A stretch of 64,000 nt of DNA from Cristatella mucedo (taxonomy: Eukaryota > Bryozoa > Phylactolaemata > Cristatellidae), in NCBI GenBank assembly GCA_009760855.2, contig WPIO01000004.1, forward strand, positions 7,363,001 to 7,427,000, given 5' to 3'. Shown here piece by piece: positions 36,286-48,739 of the stretch. A program made the translations under genes and the position numbers. The stretch's first letter is position 1; the number at the start of each line of letters is the position of its first letter. Under the pieces are notes generated by a model. That model was not told where the DNA came from, searched no databases, and worked only from the letters and a program-made list of their open reading frames with translations.

Positions 36286-39200
36286 CTGAAAAGTAAAACA
36301 TGGAGTACACAGTGGATAGAAGTCATCGTTAGCAATGATATGCCAAAAAAAGAGTCACTTAAAGATTAGTGAGCAGAGCTTGCAGGGGTGTTGGGTAATA
36401 TTAGCAGATTTACCAGCCTCATTTGTATAGTGGTAGAAGAGCCTTAACAGCTATCACCACTGCTTGCAGTGGGCCATAAAGGATCGCAGTCTTCAGGATT
36501 CGACCCCACAACCTCGATCACCAAGAGCAAGCACCTTACCTCCTGGTCTATTACGGCTCCTAAGACCTGAACAATGAGATTCGGAATATATGCATCTGTC
36601 ATCGATGGGATATCAGTCAGTGCTGAATATCCCATCAACGTTATGAACGTCAGTACTGAATATCCCATTTTATTAGTTATGCCTCTCAAGCTAATGCGAA
36701 GATATTGTGATCGCATTCCTTGTAACTAATTCAGGCCCGACAACTAACGCCAATAGCATGGCAGAACAAAGACTCGAACATCAACGACTTTCATACCGTA
36801 ATTATCAATCGCGAGTCAACTCAATTTTCTCAAGCAGGGCTGATTCAGCAGCAACAAAACTGCTTGCACGCCTCTTATTTTACAAAGAGGAGCAGACGTC
36901 AGAACCATTTTTCTGCAAAAACGTTAACTACGTACTTGTTCTATGAAGATCACTACACACACCAGAGACTTGTGTTAGTACTAAGCGATGCCAACTACAG
37001 CATTGGTCACACTTCACGATCCAGTTGTGGGTTCGAGTACTGATGTATGCAATTCTGTATTGCCCACCGAAAGTTTGTGTGATGCCACGGCTCTTCAGCT
37101 CGCTACATAAATGAGGCTCTTAAATCAACTAACCATAACTCTATAACCAGATGAAAACACAGCTTTTTGACTACAGACTCAAAGGCTGACAGATGGGCTC
37201 CGTTAACTAAATTACAAATAGCAGGGCAATCCAAATGTCACTTCTGCAAATATACCAGCCAGCGAATATAATAAACATAACGTCAAGACCATAGAAGCAC
37301 AACACTATCAATCCCATCGTAGCAGTGACAGCAATCTTGTGATTAATACGACGGATTGTGAGCACTCTTGCACGCCATCCGGTCATCGAGATCGAAAGCA
37401 CTTGTAGAATTGCAATCATGATGTAGACCATGAGCAAAACATGACGTGGCTGGTTCAGGTAAACCAGCGCACGAGTCACGGTTGGAGGATATTAAGTAAG
37501 TAACTGTGCAATGAGCAAGGCAGGAATCAATAACAAAATTAGCACACAAGACGCAAGGACAGGTATGAGTGAAGCTCGTGTCATGACACGTGAATAGCGA
37601 AGTGCACAAAATGTACCAGCTTCTTGGGTCAGTACACTCAAAACAGCAATGAACGATACCAAGCAGAGCGAAATCCGAGTGATTGAAGGCAAGAAGCAAA
37701 AGGAGAATGACAAAAAATTAAAATCGCAGAACATAAATAGCTTTTTTGATTCAGAGCGGTTACACAACTCCCTACATAAAGCAGTGTGACCGAGCCACAT
37801 TGACGGTAACGGCTGGCTGCCATTGCGCTTTCAATGTACCTTTGCCGGAACACTACCGACAGGCCTGCCGTCCAAGTTCGTAAGATATGGGCAAATAATC
37901 TTCACCTTTGTCGCGTAGTTGTCCTTTGCTGTGACCGGATTGCCACGGAGATTAAGACGCTTTAAGTTTGGAAGTATGTGAAGCTCCTTAATACTCCTGC
38001 AGCAAAGACACCGACGAAGATAATAGAATATGCGCGCACACTCCCGGCAAGCCATTTAGCACACACTAGCATGCACACAGATCAACGGAAAACCTATTGC
38101 ATGGTGTCTTCCCTTAGTAAGAAGTGAAGTAAGAAGTAAAAGTCTAAAACTAGTAAGAAGTGAAACGAGAAGTTCTTGCTAGTCTAGCTGCTCGATAACA
38201 GGCTATGTTCAGCAGACTCTTGGGCTAATGTACCAACCGATTTCAATGGTGATGGGCAAGCTATGCAGTTGTCGACAGCACAACGTAGAAACCCAGTGCC
38301 GAACGAGCTGACGAGCTGCAGAATAATGGCAATCATCGGCAGGAAGTACAGCTTATTGCCGACTACCTTGCAGACTGACCTACGAATCACCGACCAGCTA
38401 GTCACAAGTACAGATGCAGGGATGCAGATGCAGGACTCGAGCGGTCTGTGCTGTGGCGGCAATTGCAACGCCACGCAGTGAGCTGCCGGGACTCACCCTT
38501 GGGTCTTAGCCTAATGGTAACGTGCCAGCTTTGCATGACCTAGGTCGTGGGTTAGAGTCCTGCAGTGGGGGATCCTTTATAGCCCAGTGCAAGTGGTGAA
38601 GGCAGTCGTTAAGGCTCTTCTGCTGCTATATAAATGAGGCTGTTGAATCAGCCGAACAAATGACGCATGAGATCAAAATCGGTCAAACCACACATGATCT
38701 TGACGGAACTTATGAAGCACGCGACCTTCGAAAACGGCCCTTTAGGTTTAGGTACACTACCTCGAGTGCTAGCAAAGAAGCAGGTGCTAAACCTCCTCGA
38801 AAAATAAAAAAAACACCATAAAGCTCGCAAAATAATGAAACATTGTTCTCAAAAAATTCTTTTGTTGTGGTTTGCTCGATTTGAGTAGACGCATTGCCTC
38901 TAACGGTAAGATGCAGGGGGACGATATACAGCAAAGAAGCACCTCCACTGGCAAGGGTGATAATAATAATAATAATAATAATAATAATGCACTTGATAAA
39001 GCGCCCTCAGAGAACTAAATCTCTTTCTAGGCGCTTTACATTTGCTGCAAAGGGAAATGCAGGGTGGTCTAATAAGTGATCTCTCATCCCACCGATGGCT
39101 ATTTGAACACATCGCAACAAGTTAAAGATCTACTGCCCAGCAATCACACACAAGAATCATCATCGGGGGGCCTTTCAAATATCATAGGGGGTGGGTAGAG

Positions 39201-40898
39201 GTAGGCTTGAGCTATCAGGCACTTTCAACCTTTTTGGCCTGACATACGGTCTCACAAACAGTGATCACGCTTAGCATACCAAGCAAAGTAGGACAGAAGT
39301 CCAGAAACAAAGTTAGTGCAACAATTGCCAGGGTGCTAACTACAGTTACGGTTTCATTGAACTATTTGACAGGTTATTCTAGCACGAATGGCTGGTTGTG
39401 CACGACACAGATGGTGAGACCCTGCTGGCCAGAACTGTTGAGTCGCTGCAATCGGAGCTTCCGGCCCATACACATACTCGCCACCCGGTGGCTATCTGGC
39501 TAGCAAACACAACTGGGCTCGGCAAGGTCCTGAGGAATTCGATTTTATAAACCCGAATAGGAGCCCGCTATAGGTCATAGGGCAAAAGACTATCTGTCAT
39601 TCAGAGACGAGCAGAGTGAGCTCCTCCGAACTGGCTCGTAGTTCAGGCAGAACCAGCTGGTGGCAAACTGAAAGAGATCAGCAAGGCTAGCGATGATATG
39701 AGCAGGCCACATTGCAGTTTTTCAAGCTTGCGGCATCGGCTAAGTGAGAAGCAGCACGGGAGACTATTTCTACAACTATAAGGTCAAGTATTCGACCGAT
39801 GACAGATGCCTTGCCGTTTTCCTATTGGGTCACAATTGTTCGAAGGTGTGCTCGGTCTCGGCGACAGCACAGCACTAATAGCAACACGGAATAATTTCTC
39901 TTAATATTTAAACCCGCAATAAATCGGCGGTCTAGTGCACGAATCGATTGCTGTATCTCCATTGCTATTACAGTAGTCAATTCAGTAAGTAGAGGAGACA
40001 AACAGATGGAAATGAAGTTAGTCTCTGTTTCCCCTGCTGCCAGATGCGGAAGCAAGGGAAAGGAAATAGAGTTGTGCAAGCAGTGTCGCAGAGATCTAGA
40101 ACCAGCAGCAGAAGCACTTATGTCTGCTTTCAGGTCGCTGACTACAGACGGCATAATAATTGCAGCTTGGCACCTAAGTTGCAATTTTAAACCCATATTC
40201 ATTCACACAGTATCCACTAACCGTTCGATTATGCTACCTTTGCAACAAATGTAAAGTGCCTAGAAATAATAATATTGCGCTTGATAAAGCGCCCTCAGAG
40301 AACTTAATCTCTTTCTAGGCGCTTTACATTTGCTGCAAAGTGATACGCAATAGAATAGTAAGTAAAATCAAAAAGAGATTAAGTTCTCTAAAAGCTATAT
40401 TCAAATGCCCCCGGGATACGACTCAAGCACGAAAGAGGAAATCAAAGCTGAGGCTTGAAAGCCACGTGTCGAAAATTGAACAAAAAGCAGTCTCAATAGC
40501 TCGTTGGGCAGAGTACATGACCGGTAACCCAGAGGCAGCAGATGCTCACCACCTTGGCAGGCAGGCAACGATCGCTCTGCATTTTGAAATGACTGCCAAC
40601 AGTCTTCAAGCAAGAGAAAGGGACAAGTACCAATCTTCTGATTCTGGTTAATTGGTCGTGCCCATTACCAACCTCAAATCTATTCGAGACCGTACATAAA
40701 GCTATTAGCTCCCAAGGCCAGAAACTCACTCCAAACTGAAATATAATCAAATCTCCATTTGACGAAATTCACAAAGAAGCTAGAAACCTATCTATTCCAG
40801 ACAGCCTTTGATCCCCTTTGCATGCACTAAAAATCATGCACGTTCTGACAATGGGCAAGAGTGATGCTGTGTATAGTAAATATTTTTTATTTTATGTT

Positions 40899-40929
<31 letters not shown>

Positions 40930-41766
40930 TATCATTTTGTATATATAGTACAGGGATAACGTCTTCGTTGCTTTGTAGTGTTACACACAACCACTGCACC
41001 TGCATAGTTTGTCCTAGATGTCACTACCCAAGGGCGAGAAGGTCACTAAAGAACACCAAAAAGTATGCACCACAAAAGCGTAAGCTTAGACGATGTTTTT
41101 AGATAACATGCTTAGATCTTAGCAAGTTTAAAAGATAACTCTACAACTACAAGCAGAAGCTTTGGAATGCTAAAGCTACTTATTTTACTCGTAAAGTCGC
41201 AGTCATTGCAGTCAGACTTTAGCAAATTTAAGATTTAGAATTTTTTTACCGAACCATAATGTCTTACTCTCTTAGATGATGATGGTAAAGAAGGTTGTCT
41301 ACCGTTTTCGCTACCAAATTATGCAGACTCGTGACTCACCAATGTAATAAGGAGGATCAAATGAGTCAGGAAAACAGAGAAGTTAGTAGCATGGAAGCAG
41401 TAGTGAAAGAATGGCTCGAGTATGCAGTAGGAAATAAGATACTGTCGCGTATCCAAATACAGTTCACGCAAGTACTGCAAAAACCTTAGCTGAATACCCT
41501 TAGATAATTTAGACGTTGGCTTTAAAGGTCAACACCACTAGCAGATTCACCGAGGCTGATCAGGTAAGACTGGAAACACTTGCGAACGTTCAAAATCTTC
41601 GACAATCTCCCAACTAGCAAATGGCTCCTTGCCATTCCCATGCGATGGAAAATGAAAACAATTTGCTGAATTCATATAGGCAAAAGTAGCCAATATGAAC
41701 ACGAGATGGACTCGCACAAATATATACAAGACACCGATAAATACGAGTGATAACTGGTACACGTGT

Positions 41767-41822
<56 letters not shown>

Positions 41823-44800
41823 ACATGCATGTAACAAAACCCTTAGCCAACAAACAGAGCCTATAAGAAAGCCCGTTGGCACAGGCCACCATACCTGAGC
41901 TTTTCGATCTTATTCTTGCCTAGCTCGACTATTTCTAGCCTGAAGACATAAAATGGGAACACGGCATTAAATAGTTAATCAAGGAAATATGGTGCCACGA
42001 CAGACAACGACAGTCGCCGAACGACGGCTTCGACAGCTGACTGACGACAGTTGGGACGGCATTTGCTGGCTGCTGCTGCTGCCACTGCTACCGATCACGG
42101 GTTAAGGACATTGCATCCAGCAGCTTTTCTCACCTCGTGTTGGCTTCGCCCAAGATCCCAGCAGGAATCTTCACTATTGCATTCTCGTTGACTGACACTG
42201 CCTTGAGCAAGTGATTCTTCTACAGAGTAAGGACAGCCCAGAGTGAGCTGGCCTGTAGTCCAGTACAACACAGTACAGTACAGAGCAGTACTGTACAGTA
42301 CTGTACAGTACAGCAGTGAGCCAGAGCCAAAGTGGGCACCTCAATAAGGTCCCCATACGACATCATCAGCTTTGCCGGCGGTCGCTAACGAGACCATGTC
42401 AATATCAGCTCAATATGAACAATGACAGGGACTGTCAACGACCTGCCATCGGTCGAAAAGGTACTGCACGACGACTGCTCCACTGTTCCTTCCCCCAGCG
42501 AGCATCTCTTGCTTCGTATCGGTGTCCAATAGGGTTCACTTTCACAAAATCATGCCAATACCAAAATATTTGCAAGAGCTGAATCGTCAGCTATGATGAC
42601 GACATTCGACCTTTGTTCCTGGGAAGCACTATTTTGCTTATGCATCGAAAGTATAGAAAATGGCCATTATTTCCCCACAAAGCTTGGCTCTTGTGACCAG
42701 GAGAGTGGTACATTTAAAATTTTCTTATTTGTCGGAAAATTGCTAAATTACTATATCCAAAAGTCTGGTGTCAATAAAAAGTTTATATTTCTGCATTGAA
42801 TTGAGTTTTCATATGTATCTCCGTCTGTAACTCCACAAAGTAATAAAGACCATGTGGGTGTTACGCAGGGGAGTTTTGTATAGCGCACTCACAGCCTAAG
42901 CGGCTTTCGGTAAGCATTCGGTAGCCAAGATTTTCGTCTCACGCAACAAAGAGAAAGTGGGAAGCATAGCAGAGTCAGGAGAGCGGTTGAGGTAGTGAGT
43001 AGCATGGAAGTAGGACCACTGAAAAAGGATGAGCCATAGTCAGCAGTAGGAGAGTAGTTGTCATATGTAATCGGACTAGTAAATCTTACTGTAATAAATT
43101 CAATCGAATCGCCATAAAACCTAAAACGGTTCAGTATTGTATGTGTCTACCTTCATTGTTGATCGCTAGACAAAGTCATCGAGGCATTTTATTATTGATC
43201 AGTTGCTTAACAAATAATTAAATCATAATTATTAACGGTCTTCCTTAGTGACAATTCCTACCGGTTCTGTTTAATTCCAGCTATATAAGTAGACAAATCT
43301 GCATTTTTTTGAGATGGCATCAAGAGGCTGCAAGCAACCGGCAGAAGCATTCTGCTACGCATTTACTGCCAGTTTATCAAGACAATGGCATGACGGTACT
43401 TAGAAGCACCTTCATATTCAGTACCCCTCTTGATGAACCCGTGTCCAGAGCTTCCCAAGCGGTTTTAAAAGTTCCCCTGATATATTTGCCTTTGGGACTG
43501 CCCATGCACTGCTACAGGCTGAAATGGCCACACCGGACCTAGTTCTCTGTGGCGGGCCAACAACACGCCAAGTGTGGCCAGCCAATGGTGAACCCAGGAA
43601 GGTATTGATGCCATCACTGCACACTTCGAGCACCTTCGAAACTTCTTTTCTAACCTATCTCACGAAAAGGTCACGTATGCCTTTGTGGGAGCACAGGTAA
43701 ACATTATGATGGAGTGCAATGAATTCAGAGAGAACCTCACTAGTGAGGAGAAAGTGGCTCAAAACAGCTTTAGTTGAGGTGGTTCAGGGCCTCCTGGGCA
43801 ATCATAAGGCAGAAAACTCAGTAGAGCTGTTTGACATATGGTGAACAATGGGCCAGAGGATGTCCTTTGAAGTCCATAACCTTGAAGTCCATCTGGATAA
43901 ATTCAGGGGGGCTTACTCGGAGGACCAAGGTGAGAGCTTCCACTAGATTTACCATACTTTTGTACTTTTGCCACTACAAAGGACATGACGTGAGGCTACA
44001 TTTGGGGGCTATTCCATTAAAATAATTTACAGTATAATCGAATATCTTGACTTCTATCCCCGGGGTCATTTTTATGTATCTGCAGTATTAACATATGTTA
44101 ACTGTTATACATTTTTCATTTTTTTTCGGACTGCATGTGAACAGAAAGATTCGAATGCATCAGTTTTCTCATTAGAAATGGGTAACTGTAATTGCAACAT
44201 AACCAAGGAACACAAATTCTGTTGTGTAGTGAAATTACTGTAAGTACGTGATGTGTACTTACCTCCTGATGCACCACATATGCTATTCTGACTCTGGCCG
44301 ACTGCTTGCGCCCCTTACCCTAGGCAACCGAGCATGTAGTTCCTATGCTCCCGAAGCTTGGAATCATGCCATCTCCTCATTTCACAACATTCGAAAAAGA
44401 AGCTGAAACCTGTTCCTAACCACATTTGCCTCACCGGTCCAATTAAATTGTGCTTTAATTTGATTATTCGCAATGATATATTATTATTATTATTAATATT
44501 ACTAACATCGAACAGAAATAAGTGCACAAATGATATATCCCAAGCTCGTTTGAGTGCAGGCAAAGTACCTTTATGCCAGGGAAGGCTTGAAGTTTGTTAT
44601 GGGACAGTTGTAGCTTCTCGAGGAGAGGCAAATATGAAGGATCAAGTGACGTCAATAGATTATGACTCAGAACTGCAAATAAGTTGCGAAACTGTGATAC
44701 GCAGCATGCACAACTGCAACAGCTGAGCTTCAGCAGCATAGTGAAGGCTGACGTAACCACAACGGTCGAGCAACCATGTCAAACAGGGGTACGACAGTGA

Positions 44801-47800
44801 ACATCTGACTAAAGCCCCCAGGATCGCTAGAATTCATCTACAGAAATAGAATATATAATAGCAAAAAATCGAATAGCAAGCTAAGAACACAGCCGCCTTC
44901 AACGGAAAAATGGCTATAAGAGCAAAAAATAAGCTTACACAAGCAACCATCAGGAAGAAAGGACGTCAGGAAGAAAGGTGTTGACTACCACTGACATAAA
45001 GGGGCATGTCAGACAGCCAAGTCACAAAACACGCCCCCATCACCTTTCTACAACTGGCCTCAGGAAAAGTCAATGTTTGAAAAATCGGTAGCCAATCCTG
45101 GCCACGCCTATGGATGACCCTCACTCACTGTTGATACACTCATGTGAAGTATGCAGGGTACAGGCTTACTGAGTGCCAACTTACAAGTAATTTTGTTTCG
45201 ATTGCCGGACAAAATACTTCCAGCAAGCCAGTAAAGAATGTCAGGTACTGATTCTCTAGCCTTTTGATTTTCTTGATTCTCTGTAAATAAATATACTATA
45301 CCCTTGGATTTATTTAAATTTCTCCAGTCCTGACACCGAGTGCAACTAGCATTTCTTGTTCATTGCAGAATTCTCTTCTACAAATCGAAGTTCTTGCGAA
45401 CATCGTAAACAGAAATCGACACAGCTACGACCTATTCAAAGCATATCTTTTTGTTGTTTGACCGTAGTGCATAAGAAATTACGTTCCTAAGGACTTATAA
45501 ACGATAACTGCTTAGCGCTAGATTCCCTTTCAGGTGGCGACAAGTTCGTTGACTGTTGCTAACCTGCCTATTATCGTTTCACTATCGTCGTCCTCATGCA
45601 TTCCTTGTTTCGGTTGCTGTTACTAGGGTCCGTTAATAAGGCGTTTCTAAAGGAGGGCCGATGTGCAGCCACCACGGTGAGGAGGCTCCACTTGCTTGGT
45701 CTTCACGGCATTACTTCAAGCCACCCCCTACCTCCTTCAATCGCTGCTGTGAATCACTGTTAACTAGTAGTCATCATGAACGCTATATCCCGGCAGAGCA
45801 TCTTAATGCTTGTCCTTGGAACGATTGACCTATGTGCAAAAAACCCCTACTAATACATGACATGATTATTGACGACAATCTACACCTGTTTAGTTCAACC
45901 ACGACATGACTGAAATCGACTAACTGCAAGATCATAACCGATTCCACTCAAATACTTCTCCTTCTTTCATACCCGGCGATCGATCAAAACTGGCAGAGTC
46001 GCGATTGTAGCACGTTCCTCCCTAAATTTCAAACCGTTTGCATTCCTCGAAGCAGTCTTTCGAATGTAATGTAATGTATCTCCGTCTATAACTCCACCAA
46101 GCCATAAAGACTATGTGGGTGTTACGAAGGAGAGTTTTGTATAGCGCACTTACAGCCTAAGCGGCTTTCGGTAAGCATTCGGTAGCCAACAACTTCGTCT
46201 CACGCAACAAAGAGAAAGTGGGAAGCATAGCAGAGTCAGGAGAGCAGTTGGGGTAGTGAGTAGCATCGAGGCAGCAGCTCAGGACCGCTGAAAACGACGT
46301 GCCATAGTCGGCAGTAGAAGAGTAGTTGTCGTTGCGTAAGAATTGTGGAAGAGAGTTCCACAGTCTAGATCCTGCAGAGCTAAAGCTGCTGTTGCCAACG
46401 GTCTTTAAGCAAAGGAACAGAATAGCTAAATTATTGTCAACACAGGACCTGAGGGCATGAGAGGCTGAAGCTGGTGCAGCAGTCAGCTAGGTATGGAGGA
46501 GCCAAGTCGTGGCGGGCCTTTTGGGTCAGCATAAGAACTTTGCTCTGTATCCATTGATCAACCGGCATCCATCCTAGCTCTTTCAGCAAAGGAGACACAT
46601 GCTCAAACCTCTGGGACTTGAAGACAAGCCTTGCAGCCATATTCAAAGCCAGCTGCAGTGGCCTAGTTGTTTTCTTTTGTAGCGCAGCTAAAAGAGAACT
46701 ACAATAATCAAGCCGAGACAGAACTAAGGTGCTGGTTAAATCTTTTGCAAGCCACTGTGGAAGACAGCTCCTAATCTTAGATAGGGATCGGACGTGATGG
46801 CTAGCTGTAGAAGCAGTCGTCTGAATGAAGCTTTTAAAATGTAGGCAGCTGTCGAACACGACACCTAAATTTAGAGCATGGGGCGGTGGTCGCACAACAG
46901 CATCACCCATTACAAGAGCAAAGCCTTTTAATCCAGGACATGCTTGGGGTGTCCTATGAGCAGCAGTTTGGTTTTATCGTCATTTAGTTTCAAGAAGTTC
47001 TCTGACATCCAGGATCGAATGTCGGCCAAGTAAGCATTCAGTTTATCAGTTGCTGCAGCTGATTCCGACGGTTTGAATGACACATACAGCTGAGCATTGT
47101 CAGCATAAAAATGATATCCTATTCCATGGGCCTTAATCACTTTCCCCAGAGGTTGAGTATAGATGGAGAACAGGAAGGGACCAAGGACGGACCCTTGAGG
47201 AACTCCAGAGGTGACCCGTCTCGTGTGTGAGACCTGACCCCCACAAGACACGGATTGAACACGTTCAGACAAGTATGATTTAAACCACGCCACTCCTCTG
47301 CCAGACCGATCGTTGTTCTCAATCGTTCAAGCAGAACTTCATGATCAATGGTGTCGAAGGCAGCTGACAAATTTGGCAGAGCTAGGGCAGTGACATTCCC
47401 GTCATCATTGCCACATAGAGTGTCATTGTTAACATGGAAAAGAGCAGTTTCAGAGGCCTGCTGCCTCTTAAACACTGATTGAAATGTTTCTGACATTTCA
47501 TTATTTTCAGTATGTCCAACCAGCTGCTTAGCAACAATTTTTTTTTAGAATCTTTGACAAGAAAGGAAGACGGGAAACTAGGCGATAGTTTGCAAGGACC
47601 TCTGTTTCTAATCCAAGCTTTTTAAGTATGGGTCTAACGATTGCCGATTTGAAGGACTTGGGTACGTCCCCTTTTACTAAAGAAGCACTAACAATCTGGG
47701 TTACGGCAGGAATAAGTTGGTCTGCCAGTGAAGACCACAGAGATTAAGGTATAAGATCTTCAGGAGACGAGCTCTTTTTGCTAGACCTTATTAACGTAGC

Positions 47801-48708
47801 CACAACGCATGCAAAAACCTCGGAAAACCTTTCAGGCAAGGTAACAGGTTGTGATTCCACAATTGGTTTACTCGGAGGGGGCTTAAGGAGGCACGAATGT
47901 GCACAATTTTTTTTAGTAAAGGCTGAAAACTTTCCGGCTGAGCCGTTAACATCTGAGGAGTCAGACTTCTTAGTATTAGCCAGTAAATGGTTTACTGTCC
48001 TATAAATCTGTTTAGGGTCCGACTGGCAGGAATTCAGCTTATGAGTGAACAAAAAGAAGTCTGGGCCTTTTTAAGCTTCCGGGTGTTAACTCGAAGGAAG
48101 TCTTTGAAATTACTAGATCTGCATCAGACCCCGATTTCTTGAAACGACGTTCAAAAAAGCCTGCGCTTAAAACGGCACATCTTTAGGAGTTTTTTTGTAA
48201 ATTGAACGGAATCTCCACGACTCTGTACACGGATAGAATGAACGGGAGCATGCTTGTCAAGAGCACCCCTGAGTGTCATGTTCACTGCATCAGTGAGGGT
48301 ATCGAGGCTGTCGGTCGAGTCTGGGTGCAGATCAAGAAGACCTGCATCACAAACAGATTTCAAAAATTTGTCTATGTCAATGCTTTGTAAGTTACGTCGC
48401 TTGACAAGTTCGACATTATCCTGTACGTACAAAGGAGCAGGAACAGTAAACGAGACCGAACAATGATCCGAGAGGGTGAGCGGGCACATCACAAGGTCAG
48501 TGGGGAAGACATTCTTAGCGATCACAAGATCTAGAATATGGCGAGTGACGTGGGTGGTACGATTAACGTATTAGACCTAACCAACATTCTCCAGAGTCAA
48601 GAAATGAGCGAACCTGGCTGTTGCTAGGGTTATCAGCATGAATATTTGCAGCAAATGTAAAGCGCCTAGAAAGAGATTAAGTTCTCTGAGGGCGCTTTAT
48701 CAAGTACA

Positions 48709-48739
<31 letters not shown>

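Noticed and set aside
40340-40651. 103-codon plus frame after a LINE tail
   Set aside because: It begins inside the LINE tail, is matched by an open frame on the other strand and shows no recognisable domain.
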